6,423 bases of DNA from an uncultured Fibrobacter sp. (GTDB taxonomy: Bacteria; Fibrobacterota; Fibrobacteria; Fibrobacterales; Fibrobacteraceae). Location: positions 1 through 6,423 of the forward strand of contig CAMZFJ010000111.1 in assembly GCA_947306025.1 (NCBI GenBank). The letters run 5' to 3'. Positions 1 to 5,751 of the stretch are shown here, in pieces. How positions within the stretch are numbered: position 1 is the stretch's first letter; every line of letters begins with the position of its first letter. Below the pieces are notes generated by a model, which was not told where the DNA came from, made no database searches, and saw nothing but the letters and a program-made list of their open reading frames with translations. The position numbers and the translations under genes are program-made.

Positions 1-23
1 GGGTTCAAATCCCTGAACCGCTA
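1..23 (+). tRNA. 3' end of a tRNA gene (partial, isotype not determined)
   Basis: The first 23 bases read as the T arm and acceptor 3' strand of a tRNA. GGG, the seven-base loop TTCAAAT and CCC form the end of the T stem with the invariant TTC and A58. TG closes that stem, AACCGCT would be the 3' acceptor strand, and A is the discriminator. No CCA is encoded (TTAC follows), so it would be added after transcription. The 5' half lies outside the window, so the expected AGCGGTT partner strand and the anticodon cannot be checked and no isotype is given. Confidence 0.75.
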
Positions 24-28
24 TTACA

Positions 29-95
29 AAAAAAAGAGGCGAGCATGTCAAAAAAGATTTTATTAATTTCACTTTTGGCAGTCGCCTCTTTTTTT
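29..95 (+). promoter_or_regulatory. 14-bp perfect inverted repeat over the lipoprotein start; possible tRNA terminator/attenuator
   Basis: AAAAAAAGAGGCGA (29-42) is the exact reverse complement of TCGCCTCTTTTTTT (82-95), with a 39-base loop. The left arm contains the GAGG Shine-Dalgarno sequence of the lipoprotein gene and the ATG lies in the loop. The right arm ends in seven T, as in an intrinsic terminator, and encodes the Phe-Phe of the signal peptide. If formed in RNA, the hairpin could terminate the upstream tRNA transcript, hide the ribosome binding site, or both. The loop is longer than in most intrinsic terminators, so the regulatory role is inferred. Confidence 0.5.
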
Positions 96-470
96 GTTTC
101 TTGCTCTGACAAGCAGCCTGAAGCAAAGCCGGCGGCCCAAGTAGTGTTGCCGCAGTCGCAGCCCGTTGTTCCTGTACTTCCGTTTACAGCTCCCGCAAAA
201 TCCAATATTACTGCCGAAAAAGCAGCTACGTATGCAAAAGCAAGCAATGGGCTTGTTGAACTTGCTGTGACATGGTCTGAACGTATCGACAATGCGAAGG
301 ATTTTGAAAAGATTCAGATTCTCAATGCATATAATGTGGCTCGTGACCAGCTTTGTGCACGTGCAGGTTTGCAGGGTGGTATTGCCGAATTTGATTGGAT
401 TACGAATGTGGCCATGAAGAATTCGGACAATTGGGGTGTGCTTGAAAAGGCCGGATTTAAGGTTAAGTAG
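45..470 (+). CDS. Small lipoprotein of unknown function (141 aa)
   Basis: The N-terminus is a type II signal peptide: two lysines (K3, K4), a hydrophobic core and the lipobox-like FVSC, with Cys20 as the expected lipidated residue. A Pro/Ala/Gln/Val-rich linker (about 21-55) would extend from the membrane. The remainder (about 55-141) is a mixed alpha-helical domain containing one further Cys and two Trp. I recognise no family. The start is supported by GAGG at 36-39, five bases before ATG. Only 21 bases separate it from the tRNA, so it is either co-transcribed with the tRNA or has a promoter inside the tRNA gene. The first codons take part in a strong inverted repeat. A terminator follows 24 bases after the stop. 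Being a real gene is well supported; the function is unknown. Confidence 0.85.
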   Translation: MSKKILLISLLAVASFFVSCSDKQPEAKPAAQVVLPQSQPVVPVLPFTAPAKSNITAEKAATYAKASNGLVELAVTWSERIDNAKDFEKIQILNAYNVARDQLCARAGLQGGIAEFDWITNVAMKNSDNWGVLEKAGFKVK

Positions 471-494
471 GTTACTAGAATTTCCAAAAAAATG

Positions 495-518
495 CCGCGA
501 GGAATCGCGGTTTTTTTT
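495..518 (+). terminator. Intrinsic terminator after the small lipoprotein gene
   Basis: CCGCGA (495-500) and TCGCGG (505-510) form a six-base-pair GC-rich stem closed by a GGAA tetraloop, followed by eight T (511-518). Seven A precede the stem (486-492), so the same hairpin could also stop transcription arriving on the minus strand from the glycosyltransferase. Confidence 0.88.
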
Positions 519-523
519 ATATG

Positions 524-550
524 AAAAAATCCCACGACAGCGCGCGGGAT
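524..550 (-). terminator. Intrinsic terminator of the GGDEF-like/glycosyltransferase operon
   Basis: Read on the minus strand from 550, ATCCCGCG pairs with CGTGGGAT across a CGCTGT loop. The stem has eight pairs, one of them G-U, and is followed by TTTTT (528-524). It lies about 70 bases past the glycosyltransferase stop, beyond the repeat tract, and directly abuts the plus-strand terminator. Confidence 0.65.
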
Positions 551-556
551 GAAAAT

Positions 557-640
557 CTCTAGTAACTCTTAACTAATAACTAGTAACTGTGCCGAAGGCA
601 CTTAGTAACTAAGTTCTGCCTACTTCCTACTGTCTACTAT
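557..640. repeat. Low-complexity tract of AGTAACT units with small palindromes, running into the glycosyltransferase 3' end
   Basis: AGTAACT occurs at 561-567, 582-588 and 604-610, with degenerate TAACTAATAACT copies between. Two small palindromes are embedded: GTGCC-GAA-GGCAC (589-601) and CTTAG-TAA-CTAAG (601-613). The tract passes into CTAC/CTTC/TGTC-type units (about 618-640) that form the stop codon and last codons of the glycosyltransferase. I recall similar tracts between genes in Fibrobacter genomes, but that needs a search. No gene is visible in this stretch. Confidence 0.7.
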
Positions 641-1993
641 TCGCTTATAAACTTCCACTTGCCGTTCGATGATGCCGTCCCAGGTGAAGCATTCGCTGAT
701 GCGCTTGCGGGCGCCGGCGAGGAGGTGCTCTGTCAACGATGGATCGGCTGCGAGTCGTTTGAAGGCATCGGCAAGCGCGACAGGATTTTTTTCGGGAACG
801 AGGATTCCCGATTCTCCATCGACGACGACATCCGGGATTCCGCCGACATTGCTTGCGACAATCGGAAGGCCGAGCTCCATGGCTTCGATAAGGACGACTC
901 CGAGTCCTTCGGTGTCGCCTTTGCTATCGACAATCGCTGGGAGCGTAAAGACATTCGCTGTGCGGTATTCGTTCGCAAGATCTTCAGGTGAAAGCTTGCC
1001 TGTAAATATGATTTCTGCAGAATCCGGGTTGGATTGCTTCACTTCGTTCGCAATGACGTGAAGTTGTTCCGTCAAGTCGCCGACACCAACAATGCGGATT
1101 TCGAACTGGTCCGCTGGCAAGTACTTTGCAGCTTCAATTAAGTAGCAGATGCCTTTGCGTTCGATGTGGCGCCCGACAAAGAGAATTTTGAACTTGTTGA
1201 TTACAGGATGCAGAACGGGGAGTTGCGGGGTGTCCCCGCTAGAAGGGGTAGCGGATGCCGCATTTGCGGCAGAAGCGAGGGGAAGGCTTTCCCCCTCATT
1301 CGTCTCTCGTCTCTCGTCTTTGACGCCTTCGGCGTCAGGTGCTGCGGTTCGGTCATACCGGCAAATAAATTTGCCGTTGCGACACTCACCTTGCAACCTA
1401 CTCGTCTCTAGCGTAGTTCCGTACGGGCTCCATTCGACGTTCACGTTGCGGAGTGCCTTGATTTTGGAGGCGGTAAAGCTGGAATTCGCGAAGATCGCTT
1501 GCGATTGTCCAATGACAAATTTTAACAGTGGCTTGACCCACTTCTTTTTGCGGATGAGCAAAAGTTCTGCGCCGTGAAAGTTCAGCACGAGCGGGATTCT
1601 AAAAAGCTTTGCGGCACCGAGGGCGATATAGCCGTGCGGGAAGGGCCAGTGCGCGTGGATGACGTCGGGTTTCCATTTGCGGCAGATGCGCAGGCATTGA
1701 AAAAATCCGTTGATGATGTAGGGGATGGCAAGCAGCTGCAACCACGGCTTGGAGGCCATCTTGCTCGGGGCGCCTTCTTCGTGCGTGAGGATTTCCCAGC
1801 TGGCTGGCGCATAACGGAAACGGTTGACGTGTGTTCCGTCGATGTCGTGGCTCTTGAGTCCTTTATAGGCGGGGGCGAGTACTTGAATTTCGACACCCGC
1901 TTTTTTCAGGTGCGCGATAGAGGTGCGCAGCCACGGGACTTCGGCATCTTCTTGGAATCTAGGATAGACGGAACCTATGACAAGGACTTTCAT
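620..1993 (-). CDS. GT4 (GT-B fold) glycosyltransferase with a repeat-derived hinge insertion
   Basis: Transfers a sugar from an activated donor, probably to a polysaccharide or lipid-linked acceptor at the inner face of the membrane. The actual substrate is not predictable. Residues 1-190 are the acceptor (N-terminal) domain, with MKVLVIGSVYPRF at the start and HAHWPFPHG near 113-121. Residues 267-450 are the nucleotide-sugar-binding domain, with LFVGRHIERKG (271-281) and the GT4 signature EGLGVVLIE (Glu362-x7-Glu370), then SNVGGIPDVV. At 457 aa it is longer than the roughly 380 usual for the family. The excess is about residues 197-266, a low-complexity hinge insertion built from hairpins and CGTCTCT tandems. 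IANEVKQS (314-321) matches a translated palindromic repeat. The ATG overlaps the upstream stop as ATGA, with AGGA three bases before it, so translation is probably coupled. The frame is intact across all repeats. Confidence 0.93.
   Translation of the reverse strand: MKVLVIGSVYPRFQEDAEVPWLRTSIAHLKKAGVEIQVLAPAYKGLKSHDIDGTHVNRFRYAPASWEILTHEEGAPSKMASKPWLQLLAIPYIINGFFQCLRICRKWKPDVIHAHWPFPHGYIALGAAKLFRIPLVLNFHGAELLLIRKKKWVKPLLKFVIGQSQAIFANSSFTASKIKALRNVNVEWSPYGTTLETSRLQGECRNGKFICRYDRTAAPDAEGVKDERRETNEGESLPLASAANAASATPSSGDTPQLPVLHPVINKFKILFVGRHIERKGICYLIEAAKYLPADQFEIRIVGVGDLTEQLHVIANEVKQSNPDSAEIIFTGKLSPEDLANEYRTANVFTLPAIVDSKGDTEGLGVVLIEAMELGLPIVASNVGGIPDVVVDGESGILVPEKNPVALADAFKRLAADPSLTEHLLAGARKRISECFTWDGIIERQVEVYKRIVDSRK
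1031..1056. repeat. Interspersed palindromic repeat inside the glycosyltransferase gene
   Basis: The 26-base element begins GGATTGCTTCAC and ends GTTCGCAATGA. It has ATTGC/GCAAT ends and an imperfect palindromic centre. It resembles a short element scattered through several bacterial phyla, usually between genes, and its minus-strand translation gives the tell-tale IANEVKQS. Family membership is from memory. Confidence 0.7.
1196..1405. repeat. About 210-base composite repeat inserted in frame at the glycosyltransferase domain hinge
   Basis: The segment is packed with short hairpins: GCGGGG/CCCCGC (1225-1239), GCCGC/GCGGC (1257-1270), GGGGAA/TTCCCC (1279-1294), TGACGCC/GGCGTCA (1321-1337) and CGGCAAAT/ATTTGCCG (1359-1376). 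Three tandem 7-mers lie at 1301-1321 (CGTCTCT twice, then CGTCTTT), and another CGTCTCT is at 1403-1409. The translated product is disordered-looking and lies where GT4 proteins normally pass directly from the first to the second domain. Boundaries are approximate, judged from where conserved domain sequence stops and resumes. Confidence 0.65.
1301..1321. repeat. Three tandem copies of a 7-base unit (CGTCTCT)
   Basis: CGTCTCT at 1301-1307 and 1308-1314 is followed by CGTCTTT at 1315-1321. On the minus strand this encodes KDERRET of the glycosyltransferase. Seven is not a multiple of three, so gain or loss of one unit would shift the frame. Three units keep it open. Confidence 0.8.
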
Positions 1994-2448
1994 TGTTCCT
2001 GCTTTGGGGCATCCGTTTGAATGTCCTGGATACAGCTCGGATAGACGATGGGCTTCACGTTTTTTTCAAACACGAGATTCATGATGTCGAAATTGTGCTT
2101 GCTCGCGGTGCGCTGAAAACGACCTGCAACGCGGGTCCAGCCTTCTAGCTTGGAGTCCAGAAGCAAAAGCCCGATTCCGCTTTCGTGTTCCAGGAAACCG
2201 ATGATATCGCTACCGCGTTTGTTCTTGGAAAGTGTTTCTAAAAAGATATTCCAGAACTGTAGGGCGTTGGCTTTGTTCCCGAGAATTTTTTCGAGATTAT
2301 CAAAGTCAAATTCGATGTACACGAAGGAACTATTATCCTCATCGCTGCGGATAATCTCTTCCTGACAACGTCTTTCAAAAATATCTTCCGTGTAGATGGA
2401 GATATTGTATTGATGTTTTTTAATCAAGTTGAAGAGGTCTTCCTTCAT
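1990..2448 (-). CDS. Degenerate GGDEF-like domain protein, probably non-catalytic (152 aa)
   Basis: The pattern FVYIEFDFDNL (about 42-52), a helix, then RGSDIIGFLEHESGIGLLLL (about 78-97) follows the layout of a GGDEF domain: the beta strand with its metal-binding Asp, then the sDiigRlggdEFaill hairpin. The signature itself is absent, with EHESG-like residues replacing GGDEF, and the protein ends soon after. Cyclase activity is therefore not expected. A sensory or c-di-GMP-related binding role is possible but inferred. Two ATG codons are adjacent. The second (2448) is preferred because AAGG lies six bases before it and only three before the first (2451). No signal peptide or membrane segment is seen, so it is probably cytoplasmic. 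Its TGA overlaps the glycosyltransferase ATG by four bases, suggesting coupled expression and perhaps a regulatory partnership. The GGDEF assignment is a by-eye fold judgement. Confidence 0.8.
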   Translation of the reverse strand: MKEDLFNLIKKHQYNISIYTEDIFERRCQEEIIRSDEDNSSFVYIEFDFDNLEKILGNKANALQFWNIFLETLSKNKRGSDIIGFLEHESGIGLLLLDSKLEGWTRVAGRFQRTASKHNFDIMNLVFEKNVKPIVYPSCIQDIQTDAPKQEQ

Positions 2449-2451
2449 CAT

Positions 2452-2479
2452 CGACCTTAATTTAGTCTATTTTTTAATC
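2452..2479. promoter_or_regulatory. 28-base AT-rich divergent gap between the GGDEF-like and DUF4954 genes
   Basis: The two start codons face away from each other across this short AT-rich gap, so each promoter must overlap the other gene's 5' coding sequence. AAGG for the minus-strand gene is at 2455-2458. No Shine-Dalgarno sequence is visible before the plus-strand ATG. I could not identify convincing -35/-10 pairs in either direction. Confidence 0.3.
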
Positions 2480-4348
2480 ATGCAGCGATTGTTAAAATTG
2501 AAAAAAGCGCTGAAGAGCAGTGTTTTGGCTACTTCGGTTGAAAATTTTAAGGTCATCAAGTCAGCGACTGGCAAGTACCGTCCGATGACGGCTTTCGAAA
2601 TCCAGATTTTGGAAAAAAACGGCAACAGTTGCGATGACTGGACAAAAGTGCTGGTTGAGCCGGATTTTGATCCGAATAGAATTTTCCGTTCCAATTTTAT
2701 GGGCGATGTGAGGTTGCCGAAGTTTTTCGGTACGCTCCTCTTGCCTGGCGATGTTTCGGTCGCGACGGGTATTTATGACTGCATGGTCCACAACTGCATT
2801 ATCGAGAACGCCTTGATTTATAAGGTCTCGATGCTTAGCAACGTGCTTGTGCGCGGTAGCGCGGTTGTGCATAATGTGGGTACTCTCGTCAGCAGTGGAA
2901 AGATTAACTACATGGTGGGTTCCACTATCAATGTGGGTAACGAGATGGGCGGTCGCGAAGTGCTGGTGTTCCCGGAACTCACGATGGACCTTGTCGACTT
3001 GCAGTTGTTCCACAAGGCGGAGCCGAGTGTCCAGAATTCTTTTGTAGAAATGCTTAGCGCTTACCGCTCTGAACTGGCGCTCCCGTTTGGGATTGTGGGG
3101 AAGGGCGCGATTGTTTCTAATACGAACATTATCCGTAATAGCTGGATCGGGCCGCATGCTCGCATTGAAGGTGCTGCAAAGATTCGCAACTCGATTATTA
3201 TGAGTTCGCTCGAAGAATCGAGCCATGTCTATGATTCCGTGATTCTCGAAAATACGGATATGCAGATGGGTGTGACGGTACATTCCGGCGCCGAAGTCCA
3301 AGGCTCCGTGCTGATGAGTCGCTGCAAGGTGGGGAGCAAGGCTATCGTGAAGTCTTCGATTATTGCGCCGTGCTGCCATATCGAAGAAGGCGAGGTCAAC
3401 AGTTCGTACATGGGACCGATGACGCAGATGCACCATCATTCGCTTTTGATTGCGGCACTTTGGCCGGAAGGCTGTGGCAACCTGGGCTATGGCGCGAATG
3501 TCGGTAGCAATCACACGGGTCGCATGCCGGACCAAGAAGTGATGCCTGGCCAGGGAATGTTCTTTGGGCTTGGCGTGAACATCAAGTTCCCGTCGAATTT
3601 CCGCGAGTCGCCATTTACTTTGATTGCAAGCGGGCTTACGACGCTTCCGCAACGGCTCAAGTTCCCGTTCTCGTTGATTCATGCCGGGGACCCGCAGTTG
3701 GTGGGCGTGGCACCGCGATTGAACGAGATTGTACCGGGCTGGAACTATTCCAAGAACGCATATGCGCTGGATCGCAATGCGTACAAGTATGCCATTCGCG
3801 GGAAAGGCCTTGTTCCATCTACGTTTTACTCGATTTACAATCCTGAAACGGCGCGCCTTGTCTTTGATGCGTACAATCGTTTGCATGTGGACAAGATTAA
3901 GGACGTTTATACGAAATCTGATATTGATGGCCTTGGCGAAAACTTCATGCGCGAGCGCGTACGCCAGAGTGCCATCAAGACGTATGGCGAATACCTGGAA
4001 CGCTATGTGATTGACTTGTTGCTTTCGCTTGTGGAAAACGACGAGTCACTTTCGAAACAGTCTGTGCGCGAGTTGCGTAAACTCCTTGGCGAAACAAACA
4101 AGGAAATTGCACGAGTCGTGACGCTCCCCGAAACGATGGATGACTTGGTCAAGCGTTACAGACAACTCGAAAAGGAATGGTTCGATAACGTGAACCATGG
4201 CCTGGATCGCGATAACGAACGCGGCCGCAAGATTTTCGATGACTACGACAGCGCTCACCCAGTGGACAAGGGCTTTATGGAATGGGAAAAGTCCCGCCTC
4301 GAAGAATCGGCAAAACGCTTGAATGCGATCGTGAAAAATCTCGCTTAA
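2480..4348 (+). CDS. DUF4954 family protein with left-handed beta-helix (622 aa)
   Basis: The sequence matches the DUF4954 pattern known from Bacteroidetes, spirochaetes and Fibrobacter. An N-terminal segment contains MTAFEIQILEKNG and CDDW. A long run of hexapeptide-like turns (about 70-330; for example NSWIGPHARIEGAAKIRNS) would form a left-handed parallel beta-helix. It is followed by MHHHS (317-321), the conserved block YGANVGSNHTGR then PDQE (337-353), and GLG/IKFPSNF. A helical, charged C-terminus (about 480-622) is probably a coiled coil. Beta-helices of this type occur in acyltransferases and sugar nucleotidyltransferases, but the biochemical role of DUF4954 is unknown to me. There is no signal peptide, so it is probably cytoplasmic. 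The ATG at 2480 is chosen over a TTG at 2429, which would lie inside the divergent gene. The metallopeptidase gene follows by 21 bases. Confidence 0.92.
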   Translation: MQRLLKLKKALKSSVLATSVENFKVIKSATGKYRPMTAFEIQILEKNGNSCDDWTKVLVEPDFDPNRIFRSNFMGDVRLPKFFGTLLLPGDVSVATGIYDCMVHNCIIENALIYKVSMLSNVLVRGSAVVHNVGTLVSSGKINYMVGSTINVGNEMGGREVLVFPELTMDLVDLQLFHKAEPSVQNSFVEMLSAYRSELALPFGIVGKGAIVSNTNIIRNSWIGPHARIEGAAKIRNSIIMSSLEESSHVYDSVILENTDMQMGVTVHSGAEVQGSVLMSRCKVGSKAIVKSSIIAPCCHIEEGEVNSSYMGPMTQMHHHSLLIAALWPEGCGNLGYGANVGSNHTGRMPDQEVMPGQGMFFGLGVNIKFPSNFRESPFTLIASGLTTLPQRLKFPFSLIHAGDPQLVGVAPRLNEIVPGWNYSKNAYALDRNAYKYAIRGKGLVPSTFYSIYNPETARLVFDAYNRLHVDKIKDVYTKSDIDGLGENFMRERVRQSAIKTYGEYLERYVIDLLLSLVENDESLSKQSVRELRKLLGETNKEIARVVTLPETMDDLVKRYRQLEKEWFDNVNHGLDRDNERGRKIFDDYDSAHPVDKGFMEWEKSRLEESAKRLNAIVKNLA

Positions 4349-4369
4349 GTGTTAGGGTTTTGAAAGAAA

Positions 4370-4945
4370 ATGCTGGCACTGATATTATTACTTTGTCTAG
4401 AAGTTTTTTTGCGGACGCTTCTTGAAATTCGCGAACGCAGGCTTACGCAGTTGCGCGGTGGCGTGTTCGCGATTTTGCGTGTGATTCCATTGCTGAACGA
4501 TATTGTGCCGCTCCCGGAAAATCGTAACGAAGTGTCTGAATCAAAATTTGTGAAGCTGCACGAAGAAGGGCACAAGGTGCTGCACCATGATATTTTGCGC
4601 AACTTGATGAAGGTCGCCTTTTGGATGGTGGCGGTGTGGTTCATGGCTGCGATGATGGTGCGTTGGAATGTAAGCTTTATCGAAGCGGTACTGTGGCTCC
4701 ATTTGGCGGCGATACCGTTCCGCATGCTATTCCATTTTTACTGCTGGAGCCAGGAATACGAATGTGACCGGTATGCGCTAGAAAAGTCAGACAAGAAAGT
4801 GGCGAAGGCCGCATTGCGCGAACTTGCCGCATGCGAAATTCCATACACCGCCTTGTTTGCGCTCGTGTATCGCGAACACCCGACTGCCGTGTTGCGCAGC
4901 GAGAAAATCTTGAAGAAAAAGATGGCGGCTACCGCGCTTCGTTAA
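4370..4945 (+). CDS. Compact membrane zinc metallopeptidase, M48-like (191 aa)
   Basis: HEEGH (64-68) fits the zinc-binding HExxH motif, with two His ligands and catalytic Glu65. After two hydrophobic segments (about 82-98 and 104-123), QEYECDRYAL supplies the ExxxD element (Glu129, Asp133) that gives the third zinc ligand in M48 gluzincins. EHP (169-171) followed by VLRSEKI resembles the C-terminal HP..R element of the same family. A further hydrophobic stretch at the N-terminus (1-14) would be a membrane anchor. At 191 aa it is shorter than HtpX-type proteases (about 290), so it is a minimal form. It starts 21 bases after the DUF4954 stop with a weak GAAAG site, suggesting one operon. The natural substrate is unknown. 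Confidence is high for a metallopeptidase fold and moderate for M48 specifically. Confidence 0.85.
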   Translation: MLALILLLCLEVFLRTLLEIRERRLTQLRGGVFAILRVIPLLNDIVPLPENRNEVSESKFVKLHEEGHKVLHHDILRNLMKVAFWMVAVWFMAAMMVRWNVSFIEAVLWLHLAAIPFRMLFHFYCWSQEYECDRYALEKSDKKVAKAALRELAACEIPYTALFALVYREHPTAVLRSEKILKKKMAATALR

Positions 4946-5751
4946 ATTTTGCAGTCTTTTATTGCAGAGAGCGAACCGGAAGAATATGCATTCTTGATGC
5001 AGTTCTTTATGGAATCGGCTAAGTCGAGTATTTCTTGAGTTTTCTTGTTTATCTCGTCAGTTATGTCAGTGCTGTCTTTTTTGGAAGTATCGATAGCGGC
5101 GGGAGTATTTGCCTTGATAATGGAATCTGCAACAGCTTGTGCGATAGAGTCGATTTGCGCACGTTCTTTTGCCCTGCGGTTTTCGGCATCTTCATAAACT
5201 TTTGCAGGAACGCGGTTCAGCTGGACTCCGTTCTTGCTTATGACTTTGACAATACCGTCGTGAATGCCATAGTAGAATGCAGAAATGTTGCATGCGTTGA
5301 CGGAATCGACAGGTGTTTTGAATTCTAGAATATCGTAATAGGTAGAGTCGGCAATCTTGAGTGAATCCCTGAATTGCAGTGTGTAGCCTTGTTTTTTTGC
5401 GGGAAAGACGGGCTCGTCGAATTCGATCGTCTTGTTTTGATGGGGGTGGCATTGAATAAAGATGCTGCCACCATGGAAATTGGGATACACCTCTAGACGA
5501 ATGTCGATGGCTGATGAGATTGCCTTGGCGGTATAGGATAGTCCAGTTTGATTATCCTGTTCGAAGTGAGCGATTTGGGTTAGCTTATCGACGAATTTGA
5601 CGGAGTCGGCTAAGTATATGACAGAATCCTTGCTAAAGCCTTTTTCAGCATCTAGCATGATTTGCATGTCGTGGGTAAGCGAAATTTTTTCTTCGTTATC
5701 GCTACATGCAAAAAGGAGTGTGCTGAATGCGAGGAGGAATATCTTTTTCAT
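4942..5751 (-). CDS. Lipoprotein of unknown function with helical C-terminus (269 aa)
   Basis: The N-terminus MKKIFLLAF then STLLFAC is a type II signal peptide with lipobox LFAC and Cys16 as the lipidated residue. Residues about 20-180 look mixed beta (for example SIFIQCHPHQ, YTLQFRDSLK). Residues about 185-250 are charged and helical, with a Thr/Ser/Asp-rich break near 215-230, probably a coiled coil. Cys101, Cys154, Cys251 and Cys267 could form disulfides. No family is recognised. The ATG at 5751 is chosen over a GTG at 5754 because GGAGG lies six bases before it. That ATG shares one base with the upstream TGA (TGATG), indicating translational coupling. At the other end its TAA overlaps the TAA of the convergent metallopeptidase gene. 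Expected location: periplasmic face of the inner or outer membrane. Confidence 0.88.
   Translation of the reverse strand: MKKIFLLAFSTLLFACSDNEEKISLTHDMQIMLDAEKGFSKDSVIYLADSVKFVDKLTQIAHFEQDNQTGLSYTAKAISSAIDIRLEVYPNFHGGSIFIQCHPHQNKTIEFDEPVFPAKKQGYTLQFRDSLKIADSTYYDILEFKTPVDSVNACNISAFYYGIHDGIVKVISKNGVQLNRVPAKVYEDAENRRAKERAQIDSIAQAVADSIIKANTPAAIDTSKKDSTDITDEINKKTQEILDLADSIKNCIKNAYSSGSLSAIKDCKI

Noticed and set aside
1225..1376. Series of short repeats considered as a CRISPR array or terminator cluster
   Set aside because: The units differ from one another, spacing is irregular, there are no unique spacers, and the frame of the glycosyltransferase stays open through them.
1149..2020. Plus-strand open frames opposite the glycosyltransferase
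   Set aside because: They lie antisense to conserved GT4 motifs, have no ribosome binding sites and no recognisable protein features.
2429..2479. TTG start that would lengthen the DUF4954 protein by 17 residues
   Set aside because: It lies inside the divergent gene, and the added residues (hydrophobic IIDLNLVYFLI) do not fit a cytoplasmic beta-helix protein. ATG at 2480 is the simpler choice.
2561..3886. Long minus-strand open frame (441 codons) antisense to the DUF4954 gene
   Set aside because: Its product is rich in His and Arg with no domain pattern, as expected from the reverse of a well-coded gene. The plus-strand frame shows clear family motifs over the same stretch.
4916..4935. Possible minus-strand terminator (GCGG-TAG-CCGC, CATC, then TTTTT) inside the metallopeptidase 3' end
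   Set aside because: The stem is only four pairs and is separated from the T run by four bases, too weak to call, though it sits where the convergent lipoprotein operon would need to end.
4980..4995. Inverted repeat AAGAAT-ATGC-ATTCTT just past the convergent stops
   Set aside because: It is AT-rich, lies inside the lipoprotein coding sequence, and has no T run on either strand, so it is not a credible terminator.
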